Origin: GWC2-45-44 sp041661665 | Lineage (GTDB): Bacteria; Planctomycetota; Phycisphaerae; Sedimentisphaerales; UBA12454 | NCBI GenBank assembly: GCA_041661665.1 | Contig: JBAZTW010000022.1 | Span: 1-39,926, forward strand | DNA: 39,926 nt | Direction: 5' to 3' | Shown here: positions 24,087 through 31,423 of the stretch, piece after piece | Layout: the number at the start of each line of letters is the position of its first letter | How positions within the stretch are numbered: position 1 is the stretch's first letter | The notes under the pieces: model-generated | Told to the model about the DNA's origin: nothing | The model's input: only the letters and a program-made list of their open reading frames with translations | The model's database searches: none | Program-made: the position numbers and the translations under genes

Positions 24087-25166
24087 TTGAAAGGATTTGG
24101 CGTGTTCCGATTTCTTGACTCGATACTGGGCTGGTTTAGTATGGATATGGGTATCGACCTGGGAACCTGCAATACTCTTGTGTGAGTTCGGGGCGAGGGA
24201 ATAGTACTTAACGAGCCGAGCGTAGTGGCTGTCCGCAAGGGAACGAACATCGTTCTCAACAACGGCGAGGCGGTCGGTATTATGGCAAAGGAAATGCTCG
24301 GCAAAACCCCCGGCAGCATCACCGCAATTCGTCCGCTCAAAGACGGCGTAATCAGCGATTTTGAAATCACCGAAGCGATGCTCAGCTATTTTATCCGCAA
24401 AGTCCACGGCAGAGGCGGCTGGAGAATAAGGCCCCGCGTTGTTATCGCCGTACCAAGCGGAATAACCGCTGTCGAAAGACGAGCCGTTATCGACAGCGCA
24501 GAACGAGCCGGTGCAAGAAGAGTTTATCTCGTTGACGAACCTATGGCTGCCGGCATTGGCGCAGGCCTGCCGATTACAGAGCCGACGGCTTCAATGATAA
24601 TCGACATCGGCGGCGGCACGACGGAAGTCGCGATTATGAGCCTTGCCGACATCAGTACCTGCGAATCAATTCGCATCGGCGGCGACGATATGGACGAGGC
24701 GATAATCAGTCATCTCAAAAGAACATATAATCTCCTCATCGGCGAGCCGCGCGCTGAGCAGGTAAAAATTCAGCTCGGTTCCGCTGCTCCTCTTGAACAG
24801 GAACTCACAATGGAAATCGCGGGCAGAGACACTATTTCAGGCCTGCCCCGCAAAATAGTCATTACCAGCGAAGAAATCCGCGAAGCTCTAAAAGAGCCGA
24901 TTAGCGGAATCATCGAAGCGGTTACTCGAACTCTCGAAAAGGCTGAGCCGGAGCTTGCCGCTGATTTAATTGAAAACGGTATGCACCTTGCCGGCGGCGG
25001 CTGTCTGCTGCGGGGAATGGATACCGTGCTTGCAAACGCGACAGGATTAAAAGTCGTAAGAGCCGATGAACCTCTTACCTGTGTCGCCAGAGGAACGAGT
25101 GTTTATCTCGAAAACCTCGAAATATGGAAAGACACAATGGACCACAGCGGCTACGGCTGGAGTTAA
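24087..25166 (+). CDS. mreB: Rod-shape protein MreB, interrupted by an in-frame TGA at codon 33
   Basis: MreB is the bacterial actin homologue that positions cell-wall synthesis under the membrane. The full frame gives ~359 residues, a normal length: an amphipathic N terminus (FRFLDSILGWFS), the phosphate-1 motif GIDLGTCNTLV (~22-32), then VRGEGIVLNEPSVVAVRKGTN, the phosphate-2 region MIIDIGGGTTEVAIMSL, and the adenosine motif LAGGGCLLRGMD. The only defect is TGA at 24183-24185 (codon 33), between NTLV and VRGEG; MreB proteins carry a Tyr or, as I recall for planctomycetes, a Cys there. Downstream-only initiation (for example near 24225) would remove the nucleotide-binding loop. Start TTG 24087 has AAAGGA seven bases upstream; GTG 24102 is an alternative. 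TGA is a stop elsewhere in the window (7958-7960). Confidence 0.85.
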
Positions 25167-25217
25167 ACCTGTCGGTTTTAAAATTTAAAATTGCGGGATA
25201 ATTATTGTTATGAGCCA

Positions 25218-26030
25218 ATGGCACGGATGCGATTTAAACCATCGAAACTTACCCTTTTCATAAGCCTTGTCCTGCTTGGCTTCATTTTTCTTCTAACTCC
25301 GCAAAACATTACCAGCCGGCTGAATTTCGCCTTTATAGGTATCTTCAGATTTTTCCTTAACGTAGGCTCATCAGCGGTTTATTATCAGCAGAGCGAAAAC
25401 TCAAAAGTCTCACCATTTTTTGTCCCTCGCCACGAATACGATAAGCTATGGGTCGCCTACACCAATCTTCAAAGCCAGATTGGCGAACAGAAAAAACAAA
25501 TCGAAGAGCTCGGCAAAGTCCGAATGACCGAACCAGACCCCGCCACAGGGCTGGTGCTTGCTAAAATAGTCAATCGCAGAAAGCAGGAGTTTATAATAAA
25601 CAAAGGAACTGCTGATGGATTAGCCAACGGTCAGTATGTCCTCGGCGATAACGCCGTCATCGGCTGCATCACGCAGGCACAAGCGGACATTTCCAGCGTC
25701 AGATTAATTACAAGTTCAGCCTGCAAACTTGCCGTAAAAATCTCCGCCCCCGATGCGGATGTCTATTTTAACGGCACAATGGCAGGCGACGATAAAAACG
25801 GCGCAAAAATCCCGAATGTTCCCAAAAAATATGATATAAAAGAAGGTTATTATGTTTATGCCGCCGCGGCGCCGGGCTTTCTGCAAAGCCCGCGGATTCT
25901 CGGCCGCGTATTAAAATGCACCGTTGACCAGAGTAATCCGGTGCTGTGGGAAATAGATATTGCTCCTGCCTATAATTTTGATAACCTTACCGATGTCGCT
26001 GTTATCGTCTTAAAAACTGGAATAAATTAA
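25218..26030 (+). CDS. mreC: Rod-shape protein MreC
   Basis: A ~270-residue MreC: one N-terminal membrane helix (LTLFISLVLLGFIFLLT), a coiled coil (~70-100, YDKLWVAYTNLQSQIGEQKKQIEEL), and the periplasmic double beta-barrel region with family landmarks VLAKIVNRRKQEFIINKGTADGLANGQYVLGDNAVIG and a closing WEIDIAPAYNFDNLTDVAVIV. MreC joins MreB and MreD to wall synthases. I prefer the ATG at 25218 (MARMRFKP) to an earlier TTG at 25191, although neither has a clear Shine-Dalgarno. It follows mreB by ~50 bases and is followed by mreD after 3 bases. Confidence 0.9.
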   Translation: MARMRFKPSKLTLFISLVLLGFIFLLTPQNITSRLNFAFIGIFRFFLNVGSSAVYYQQSENSKVSPFFVPRHEYDKLWVAYTNLQSQIGEQKKQIEELGKVRMTEPDPATGLVLAKIVNRRKQEFIINKGTADGLANGQYVLGDNAVIGCITQAQADISSVRLITSSACKLAVKISAPDADVYFNGTMAGDDKNGAKIPNVPKKYDIKEGYYVYAAAAPGFLQSPRILGRVLKCTVDQSNPVLWEIDIAPAYNFDNLTDVAVIVLKTGIN

Positions 26031-26033
26031 ACA

Positions 26034-26555
26034 ATGAAATGGCTTCGATTTATATTGCTGCTGCTTTTTGTCGCTGTGCTGCAGTCCGGTACGGTGATGA
26101 ATATATTTGCGCTTACTGCCAGACACATAAAACCGAATATCTTTCTGCTCCTGTTAGTCTATTTCGCGATTAACTGCGATAGTTTCGATGCGATAATAAC
26201 TTCGTTTGCGGTTGGTTTTGCCGCTGACCTTGCCGGCGCTGTGATGGGGCCGCACATTATCAGCTATGGTCTGGTAGGGGTGGCCGTCGCGTATGTTCGC
26301 AATATAATTCTTCTGAAAAAAACCAATCAGCAGGCCGCTGCTATTTTCGCGGCTGGAATTTTTGTCGAACTGATAGCGGTTTTGCTCACAGGCCTTAAAG
26401 CCTCCGGCCTGGCTAAAATGGATGGAATGGAAATTTTCGCAGTCGCCGCATATTCCGCTATTTTGTGGTTTATGCTCAAATTACCGATAACCGCCGCGGG
26501 AAAATGGACAGGCGCAGGCATTTTCCACTTCGGCGCAAGACAGATGGGAAGGTAA
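26034..26555 (+). CDS. mreD: Rod-shape protein MreD
   Basis: A 173-residue integral membrane protein with about five hydrophobic segments, beginning MKWLRFILLLLFVAVLQSG, then IFLLLLVYFAINCDSFDAIITSFAVGFAADLAGAVMGPHIISY, a pattern typical of MreD (the conserved D-L/G-P-L block). It starts 3 bases after mreC ends and so is almost surely co-translated. The usual downstream partners mrdA (PBP2) and rodA are absent here; a hairpin repeat and an ACT-domain gene follow instead. Confidence 0.87.
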   Translation: MKWLRFILLLLFVAVLQSGTVMNIFALTARHIKPNIFLLLLVYFAINCDSFDAIITSFAVGFAADLAGAVMGPHIISYGLVGVAVAYVRNIILLKKTNQQAAAIFAAGIFVELIAVLLTGLKASGLAKMDGMEIFAVAAYSAILWFMLKLPITAAGKWTGAGIFHFGARQMGR

Positions 26556-26593
26556 TAGTATATTTAATCACTGATTACACAGATTATACGGAT

Positions 26594-26698
26594 TAAAAAA
26601 AATAAGGAAGTAAGGAAGCAGGGAAGTAAGGATTTTTTAGGCATTTGGCCGATTTTCCTTACCTCTTTACTTCTTTATTTCCTTGCTTCCTTTTTTAT
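26594..26698 (-). repeat. Hairpin element H1 (AAGGAAGT-type arms, conserved loop)
   Basis: Left arm 26596-26632 (AAGGAAGT/AAGGAAGC units) and right arm 26656-26695 (their imperfect complement) enclose a ~23-base loop. Read on the minus strand, the loop contains AATCGGCCAAATGCC, matching the loops at 27086-27109 (minus) and 34617-34640 (plus). Outer flanks also echo each other: CTGATTACACAGATTA at 26571-26586 and CAGTGTAATCTGCGAT at 26699-26714. Lies between mreD and the ACT-domain gene. Confidence 0.75.
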
Positions 26699-26746
26699 CA
26701 GTGTAATCTGCGATAAAAAATATTTTAAAATTATGGAGTTTATTTT

Positions 26747-27034
26747 ATGGCTAAGAAAAAACAGCAGGTCTGCATCATAACCGTTACTGGCAAAGACAAG
26801 GTCGGCATTATCGCTAATCTGGCAAACGCGATGGCCAAGGCCAACATCAACATCATTGATGTCAACCAGAAGATTATGGAAGATTATTTTGTGATGACGA
26901 TGGCCGCCGATATTGCCAAAGCGAGTATCACCATTCCGCAGATTCACAAGCGAATCGACAAAATCGCCGAAGAAATGAAATTGAAAATAACTTTTCAGGA
27001 TGAAACGATTTTCAAAATGATGCACAGGGTATAG
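26747..27034 (+). CDS. Stand-alone ACT-domain protein (UPF0237-like)
   Basis: A 95-residue protein made of one ACT domain plus a short tail: VCIITVTGKDKVGIIANLANAMAKANINIIDVNQKIMEDYFVM is the beta-alpha-beta core with the Gly-containing turn (GKDKVGI) that binds small regulatory ligands, usually amino acids. The size and sequence match the UPF0237 group, whose role is unknown but is assumed to be ligand sensing. It has GGAG about nine bases before the ATG. Flanked on both sides by hairpin elements (H1 and H2). Expected to be a cytosolic dimer. Confidence 0.9.
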   Translation: MAKKKQQVCIITVTGKDKVGIIANLANAMAKANINIIDVNQKIMEDYFVMTMAADIAKASITIPQIHKRIDKIAEEMKLKITFQDETIFKMMHRV

Positions 27035-27045
27035 ATAGCCACAGA

Positions 27046-27150
27046 GAACAGGAAGTAAGGACGCAAGGAGGTAATGATGTAAGGAATCTTTCAGCCTTTG
27101 GTCGATTATCCTTACTTCCCTACTTCATTGCTTCTTTACTTCTTTTTTAT
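27046..27150 (-). repeat. Hairpin element H2 (AAGGAAGT-type arms, conserved loop)
   Basis: Left arm 27051-27085, loop 27086-27109, right arm 27110-27148. On the minus strand the loop reads AATCGACCAAAGGC then TGAAAGATT, the same as H1 and H3. It fills the space between the convergent ACT-domain and xth genes and could terminate either, but the conserved loop argues for a repeat family. Confidence 0.75.
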
Positions 27151-27152
27151 AT

Positions 27153-27920
27153 TTAGCTTTTGAGTTCTGCAACGACAAATGTGTGGTCGCTAGGCTTTTC
27201 GAGCAATCGTGGTTTGGTGTCAATCAGGCAGGTTGTGCATTTTTCCGCTATTGGCTTTGTAGCAAGTATATGGTCAAGTCGCCAGCCGAGATTTCTTTTA
27301 AAGCCGTTGGGCTGGCGATAATCCCAGAATGAAAAATTCCCGCCTTCCTTATGATGCTGCCGAAACAGGTCAGTAAATCCCCATTCGATAAAAGCGTCAA
27401 AAATTTTCGATAAATCCTTATTAAAACACACCCCGCCATCGAGTGCTATCGGGTCATAGACATCTTTATCCGTCGGAGCGATATTAAAATCGCCCAGCCA
27501 AATCAGATTATCCGCCGGCGTAAAATTTTTCTTAAAATACGCAAACAGCTTTTTCAGCCAGTCGAGCTTATGCTGATATTTTTCGCTGTCCATCTCAAAG
27601 CCCTGCGGAACGTAAGTATTGACGATGGTTATGCCTTTGATTTGTGCCTTTATAAATCTCGCCTCTCCGACGGAATCATCGAAGCTGTATTCGATGTCTG
27701 TAAATTTGTGCTTACTGAAAATCGCAACGCCGTTGTAGCTCTTCTGGCCTTTGTAAATGACATTATAGCCGGTTGAGGCCAATTCATCGACAGGGAAGTC
27801 TTTATCATGAGCTTTGGTTTCCTGAACACATAAAACATCCGGCTGATTCACCGCCAGCCAGTCAGTAACTATCCCCAGCCGAGTCCTTATCGAATTTACA
27901 TTAAACGTTGCTATTTTCAT
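27153..27920 (-). CDS. xth: Exodeoxyribonuclease III
   Basis: A 255-residue Mg-dependent AP endonuclease/3'-exonuclease of base-excision repair. The catalytic residues are in place: NVNSIR near the N terminus, Glu34 in QETKA, Tyr in NTYVPQG, GDFNIAPTDKDVYDP mid-protein, and SDHTFVV near the C terminus. RLDHILA precedes the last motif. Length is typical (~255-268). Monocistronic on the minus strand, and its end abuts hairpin element H2. It starts 14 bases from the end of the upstream lipoprotein gene, so the two may be co-transcribed. Confidence 0.96.
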   Translation of the reverse strand: MKIATFNVNSIRTRLGIVTDWLAVNQPDVLCVQETKAHDKDFPVDELASTGYNVIYKGQKSYNGVAIFSKHKFTDIEYSFDDSVGEARFIKAQIKGITIVNTYVPQGFEMDSEKYQHKLDWLKKLFAYFKKNFTPADNLIWLGDFNIAPTDKDVYDPIALDGGVCFNKDLSKIFDAFIEWGFTDLFRQHHKEGGNFSFWDYRQPNGFKRNLGWRLDHILATKPIAEKCTTCLIDTKPRLLEKPSDHTFVVAELKS

Positions 27921-27933
27921 CCAATACCTTTTG

Positions 27934-28515
27934 TTATTGTTGGCCGTTTTCTAAAGAACATTTTAGAGCGTCTAATACAATTTTGCCATCTTTAGTAATT
28001 ATAACTGCTTTTTTATTTCCTTCTTGAAATTCTATTTCAAAATCATCAAGACCTTTTCTGCGGCAATCAGAAATTTTAAATGTTTTATAAGTTTTGTTCT
28101 TATCGAAAATTATAATATAAATATTTGCATAATGTAAAGATGTAGGACAGCCGCCTTGAATTGCTACCCATTTAGTGCTGTCTGTTACAGGATGAATAGG
28201 TGTTATTACATTATATGAACTCCCATTTTCCCGGTAAAATTCTATATCAGAAATCTTTTTTATTATTTTGTCATTTTTAATATAGTAGTCATAGGATGCA
28301 AAATAACTTTTTCCGGGGCCATCAGGGCCGAAGATTACAAATCTGTTATGATGATTTACTCTTTTTAAAATTTCTTCACTGATTTTTCCTTGTTCATTGA
28401 ATCTTTTGCCTACCACTTCTTCAGAACCTGTTTCTGTATTGAGGGGGATGGCACATCCAGCTAAAAATAATAAAAATACACAACTCAGACTTATGGTTAT
28501 TTTGTTTTTTATCAT
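27934..28515 (-). CDS. Lipoprotein of unknown function
   Basis: A ~193-residue protein with a lipoprotein signal: ITISLSCVFLLFLAGC, with lipobox FLAGC and AIPLNTETG following the Cys. The body is mostly beta, with WVAIQGGCPTSLHYANIYIIIFDKNKTYKTFKISDCRRKGLDDFEIEFQEGN near the C terminus. No family is recognised. Three starts are possible: GTG 28527 and ATGs 28518 and 28515. AGGA at 28524-28521 gives the best spacing to 28515. It is more AT-rich than its neighbours. It has its own probable promoter and lies just upstream of xth. Confidence 0.7.
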   Translation of the reverse strand: MIKNKITISLSCVFLLFLAGCAIPLNTETGSEEVVGKRFNEQGKISEEILKRVNHHNRFVIFGPDGPGKSYFASYDYYIKNDKIIKKISDIEFYRENGSSYNVITPIHPVTDSTKWVAIQGGCPTSLHYANIYIIIFDKNKTYKTFKISDCRRKGLDDFEIEFQEGNKKAVIITKDGKIVLDALKCSLENGQQ

Positions 28516-28540
28516 CATTTTCCTCACTAAATATGAATTA

Positions 28541-28568
28541 ATTATATTTCTTTCCTTTCCAAACTCAA
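28541..28568 (-). promoter_or_regulatory. Sigma70-type promoter of the lipoprotein gene
   Basis: On the minus strand TTGAGT (28568-28563) and a perfect TATAAT (28546-28541) are 16 bases apart, ~25 bases before the start codon. Confidence 0.55.
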
Positions 28569-28618
28569 CTGAAATGATTTGCTAATTGGTTTTGGCATTA
28601 CAGTTTAATTTTTGATTT

Positions 28619-29833
28619 TTAATTTTGGGATAAAGTCAACAAAGCCAACAGAAAACTCACAATGCTTTCCGCACCCTGATTGATATTAACACCGCCGTCG
28701 CCGATGCCGTCGCAGCAGCCGTTTGTCTTGCTGTCATACACAGCCATTCGTAAATCGTTTTCGCCGAAAAACCAGTCAAACGCTTTCTTTTGCAGGCTCA
28801 AATATTCCTTATCGCCGGTCGCTTCATAAGCCGCTTTTAGCATTAGCACGGTGCTTGCAACTTCAATCGGCTGCTGGTCAAATTGAGCACGGGTTTTTCC
28901 TTTCGGATACCAGCCGACAGCGCCGATGAAGCTGAAATGTGTGCCGTTGTAAATGTTATCTAAAAGGAATTTGCAGGTCTTTTCTGCGACCTCGAGATAT
29001 TTATGAGTATCTTCTGAAATGCTACTTGTCATTGCGAGCCCCTTTGGGGCGTGGCAATCTCGTTTGTAGGGTGGGCTCTTAGCCCACGCTGTAGCAGTGT
29101 GTAGATTCCGGCTTTCGCCGGAATGACAATCAGATTGCTTCGTCGTCCCTGATGGACTCCTCGCAATGACATTTTTAGAGGTTGTCTTGTCATTCAAGGC
29201 GGAAGCCGCCGCAAAAAGGGCAGCGGGCAAAATAGCATTATCATAAGAAAGTATATCTTCAAACCAGTTCCAATCCGCGGTTGAATGTTTTTTGTAATGC
29301 TCAACAAGTCTGTCAGCCGCAAAAGCCAAAGTCTCTTTTGTTTCTTTAGCATCGGGGAATCTTGCAAGACATTCGACCTGACCGAGTATTGAATAGGCCA
29401 TTCCCCTGGGCGACATTTGGGGAATATGATTTGAGGCATCTTCGAAAAATTCCCGTACGACCGGCACATAAGCGTTATCAGGCGGCGATGCTATTATCGA
29501 GCCGAAAGCCCAGATAGTTCTGCCGAGCGCATCACCAACAGGCTCATCGCTTTTCCAGTTCCTGCTATAATCCATAAAATTATGAACCGTTTTATCAGCC
29601 TTGAGTGCGTGATATAAAAAAGACAAATAAATCTCGAATAATTTAGGCCCCTGCGGTTCGGCAGGGTATTTTTTGAGATATTTCACCATAGCGATTGCCG
29701 CTCTGGCGTTGTCATCGGTGCAGTAGCCGTTGAACCGGTCAGGAATTATGAATTTGGCGTGCTGAATCAGGCCGGTTTCATCGGTTAGGCGAGCGAGATG
29801 TTCCAACGATGGTTTGGCTGGTTTGTTTGGCAT
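28619..29833 (-). CDS. (alpha/alpha)6-barrel glycoside-hydrolase-like protein with a translated repeat insertion
   Basis: A ~404-residue protein whose LQHAKFIIPDRFNGYCTDDNARAAIA-type opening (visible as GLIQHAKF, NGYCTDDNARAAI) and repeated helical hairpins match the barrel domain often linked to GT4-type glycosyltransferases; catalytic activity is unproven. The start at 29833 (MPNKPAKP) has AGGTAGGA just upstream, better than the TTG 19 codons earlier. Residues equivalent to 29027-29171 are not protein-like: they read SPSGTTKQS, CHSGESRNL, WAKSPPYK, HAPKGLAMT, i.e. a 145-bp repeat with terminal inverted repeats translated in frame between SALNDKTT and SISEDTHKYL. Without it the protein would be ~356 residues. 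Whether the insert is tolerated or disabling cannot be told. Confidence 0.75.
   Translation of the reverse strand: MPNKPAKPSLEHLARLTDETGLIQHAKFIIPDRFNGYCTDDNARAAIAMVKYLKKYPAEPQGPKLFEIYLSFLYHALKADKTVHNFMDYSRNWKSDEPVGDALGRTIWAFGSIIASPPDNAYVPVVREFFEDASNHIPQMSPRGMAYSILGQVECLARFPDAKETKETLAFAADRLVEHYKKHSTADWNWFEDILSYDNAILPAALFAAASALNDKTTSKNVIARSPSGTTKQSDCHSGESRNLHTATAWAKSPPYKRDCHAPKGLAMTSSISEDTHKYLEVAEKTCKFLLDNIYNGTHFSFIGAVGWYPKGKTRAQFDQQPIEVASTVLMLKAAYEATGDKEYLSLQKKAFDWFFGENDLRMAVYDSKTNGCCDGIGDGGVNINQGAESIVSFLLALLTLSQN
29027..29171. mobile_element. 145-bp miniature element with 12-bp terminal inverted repeats, nested
   Basis: Perfect ends TGTCATTGCGAG (29027-29038) and CTCGCAATGACA (29160-29171). 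Inside are a GTAG palindrome (29066-29089) and a GGAATGACA-type palindrome (29103-29128), so several repeats are stacked. It carries no gene and sits within a minus-strand coding sequence. No clear target-site duplication is seen. Confidence 0.75.
29066..29089 (+). repeat. GTAG-headed REP-like palindrome, GTGGGCT type
   Basis: GTAG (29066-29069), GTGGGCT (29071-29077), loop CTT, AGCCCAC (29081-29087). Identical core to 10806-10829. It is nested within the 145-bp element and translated in the overlapping gene. Confidence 0.7.
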
Positions 29834-29933
29834 ATTAATCCTACCTATAAAAGTTGATTTAATTCTATTGCTGATATAGAATTGTGTCAAGAATGAAAGA
29901 AGTAAGGATACATAGATTTTTTTCGCACAATAT

Positions 29934-29962
29934 TTGACAAAACCCCGTATAATATATAAAAT
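29934..29962 (+). promoter_or_regulatory. Promoter of the Rrf2 regulator/cysteine-Fe-S block
   Basis: A perfect TTGACA (29934-29939) and TAAAAT (29957-29962) with 17-base spacing, ~40 bases before the start codon at 30001. An alternative TATAAT at 29948-29953 is too close to the -35. The operator described next overlaps and follows the -10. Confidence 0.65.
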
Positions 29963-29984
29963 ACTACTAAATTAGTAGGAATAT
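29961..29984 (+). promoter_or_regulatory. Rrf2/IscR type-1-like operator
   Basis: A perfect 15-base palindrome CTACTAAATTAGTAG (29964-29978) is flanked by ATA on the left and GGAATAT on the right. Its ACTAAATTAGT core fits the ACTRWWWYAGT core of IscR type-1 sites. Its position over the -10 end and start-site region predicts repression, probably by the regulator it precedes. Confidence 0.65.
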
Positions 29985-30000
29985 AGGAGCTTTTGAGAAA

Positions 30001-30432
30001 ATGAAAATTTCGACCAGAACGCGGTATGGTATGCGGGCGATTCTTGAACTTGCCTGTGCTTATGGCTCAGAGCCGTTGCAGATAAAATTGATTGCCGACA
30101 GGCAGAAGATATCCAATAAATATCTCGAACAGCTTGTCTCGATAATAAAATCCGCCGGCCTGGTTCGCAGTGTAAGAGGCCCGCACGGCGGATATGTCCT
30201 TGCGCGAGACCCTGCTGAAATAAAGTTAAGCGAAGTTTTTAGGGCTCTTGAGGGTCAGACGCTTACGGTTGACTGTGTTGACCACCAGGAGGCATGCGAA
30301 AGCAGCTCCGACTGCATAACAAGAAAACTCTGGAAGCAGATGAACGATGCCATACTCGGCGTGCTTGAGAATCAGACTTTGCAGGATTTGGTAAAAATGA
30401 CCGAAAAGGAAAAAATTAACTATCAAATATAA
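30001..30432 (+). CDS. Rrf2-family transcriptional regulator, IscR/CymR-like
   Basis: A 143-residue regulator with an N-terminal winged helix (KISTRTRYGMRAILELA, then IADRQKISNKYLEQLVSIIKSAGLVRSVRGPHGGYVLAR, the Rrf2 signature). Three cysteines follow at 92, 99 and 105 (DCVDHQEACESSSDC), nearly the spacing of IscR's cluster ligands (92, 98, 104), so Fe-S sensing is likely. A cysteine-synthase-interacting CymR-type role is the other possibility because cysK is next. It is preceded by a strong promoter with an IscR-type operator and a weak GGAG. It is the first gene of a row containing cysK, cysE, nadA, a metY-type gene, nifU and nifS. I infer that it controls cysteine and Fe-S supply and itself. 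Confidence 0.93.
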   Translation: MKISTRTRYGMRAILELACAYGSEPLQIKLIADRQKISNKYLEQLVSIIKSAGLVRSVRGPHGGYVLARDPAEIKLSEVFRALEGQTLTVDCVDHQEACESSSDCITRKLWKQMNDAILGVLENQTLQDLVKMTEKEKINYQI

Positions 30433-30433
30433 A

Positions 30434-30470
30434 TAGGCACAGAGGCACAGAGGTGCAAAGGCACAAAGAA
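30434..30470 (+). repeat. GGCACAGA/GGCACAAA tandem repeat
   Basis: Units GGCACAGA, GGCACAGA, GGTGCAAA and GGCACAAA occupy most of the gap between the Rrf2 regulator and cysK. Related to the in-frame copy at 20724-20763. Confidence 0.75.
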
Positions 30471-30491
30471 AAATATTAGAATGGGAACTTT

Positions 30492-31412
30492 ATGGCAAAG
30501 ATATATGACAATTTGGCGCAGACCATCGGCAACACTCCTTTGGTCAGAATAAATAAATTAAACGTCGGCCAGGCGGATGTGCTTGGCAAGATGGAATTTT
30601 TCAACCCCTGCGGCAGCGTTAAAGACAGAATAGGCCTTGCTATGATTGAGGATGCCGAAAAGCAGGGCAGGATAAATCGTCATACCGTTCTTGTCGAGCC
30701 GACCAGCGGCAACACCGGCATCGGCCTTGCCTTTATCTGTGCCGTCAGGGGATATAAACTGATACTCGTTATGCCTGAGTCGATGAGCGTTGAAAGGCGA
30801 AAGCTGCTCAAGGTTCTCGGCGCTGAAATTGTCCTGACCCCTGCGGCAGAGGGTATGAAAGGGGCTGTTACAAAGGCTCAGCAGCTTATCAGCAACGCAG
30901 GCAATATGGTTATACTGCAGCAGTTTGACAATCCTGCGAATCCGGAAATTCACAGGCGGACTACCGCCGAGGAAATCTGGCGTGATACCGATGGCAAAGT
31001 TGATATATTTGTTGCTGGTGTCGGAACCGGCGGTACAATTACAGGCGTCGGACAGGTTTTGAAAAAATATAAACCATCGGTTAAAATTGTAGCCGTCGAG
31101 CCTGCCGATTCTGCCGTGCTTAGCGGCGGTCAGCCAGGCCCGCACAAAATTCAGGGCATTGGCGCAGGCTTTATCCCGAAGGTTTTGGACAGAAACGTAA
31201 TAGATGAAATTATCTGCGTCAAAAATGACGATGCAATCGACACGGCAAAACAGCTTGCCGCAAAGGAAGGCATTCTGGCAGGCATAAGTTCCGGCGCAAA
31301 TGTTTTCGCTGCCGTCGGGCTTTCAAAAAGAACGGAAAATAATGGGAAAACAATTGTAACGATTATTTGCGATACCGGTGAAAGATATATTTCCACAGAA
31401 ATGTTTCAGTAA
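30492..31412 (+). CDS. cysK: Cysteine synthase (O-acetylserine sulfhydrylase)
   Basis: A 306-residue PLP enzyme making cysteine from O-acetylserine and sulfide. The family landmarks are all present: TIGNTPLVRINKL, the PLP lysine in NPCGSVKDR (Lys44), the substrate loop TSGNTGIG (~71-78), the phosphate loop VGTGGTITGVG, and ISSGANVFAA near the C terminus. Normal length. It follows the Rrf2 regulator by ~60 bases and precedes a serine acetyltransferase by 11 bases, so the two enzymes of cysteine synthesis are probably co-translated. No C-terminal peptide feature is needed to recognise it. Confidence 0.96.
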   Translation: MAKIYDNLAQTIGNTPLVRINKLNVGQADVLGKMEFFNPCGSVKDRIGLAMIEDAEKQGRINRHTVLVEPTSGNTGIGLAFICAVRGYKLILVMPESMSVERRKLLKVLGAEIVLTPAAEGMKGAVTKAQQLISNAGNMVILQQFDNPANPEIHRRTTAEEIWRDTDGKVDIFVAGVGTGGTITGVGQVLKKYKPSVKIVAVEPADSAVLSGGQPGPHKIQGIGAGFIPKVLDRNVIDEIICVKNDDAIDTAKQLAAKEGILAGISSGANVFAAVGLSKRTENNGKTIVTIICDTGERYISTEMFQ

Positions 31413-31423
31413 AAGGCGATAAA

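Noticed and set aside
24186..24221. SECIS element after the mreB TGA
   Set aside because: Only a 6-bp stem with one G-U and a 24-base loop could be drawn, with no typical apical motif; not enough to claim selenocysteine.
26594..27150. CRISPR-like interpretation of the repeated AAGGAAGT units
   Set aside because: Units are short, contiguous, imperfect and arranged as inverted arms without unique spacers or cas genes.
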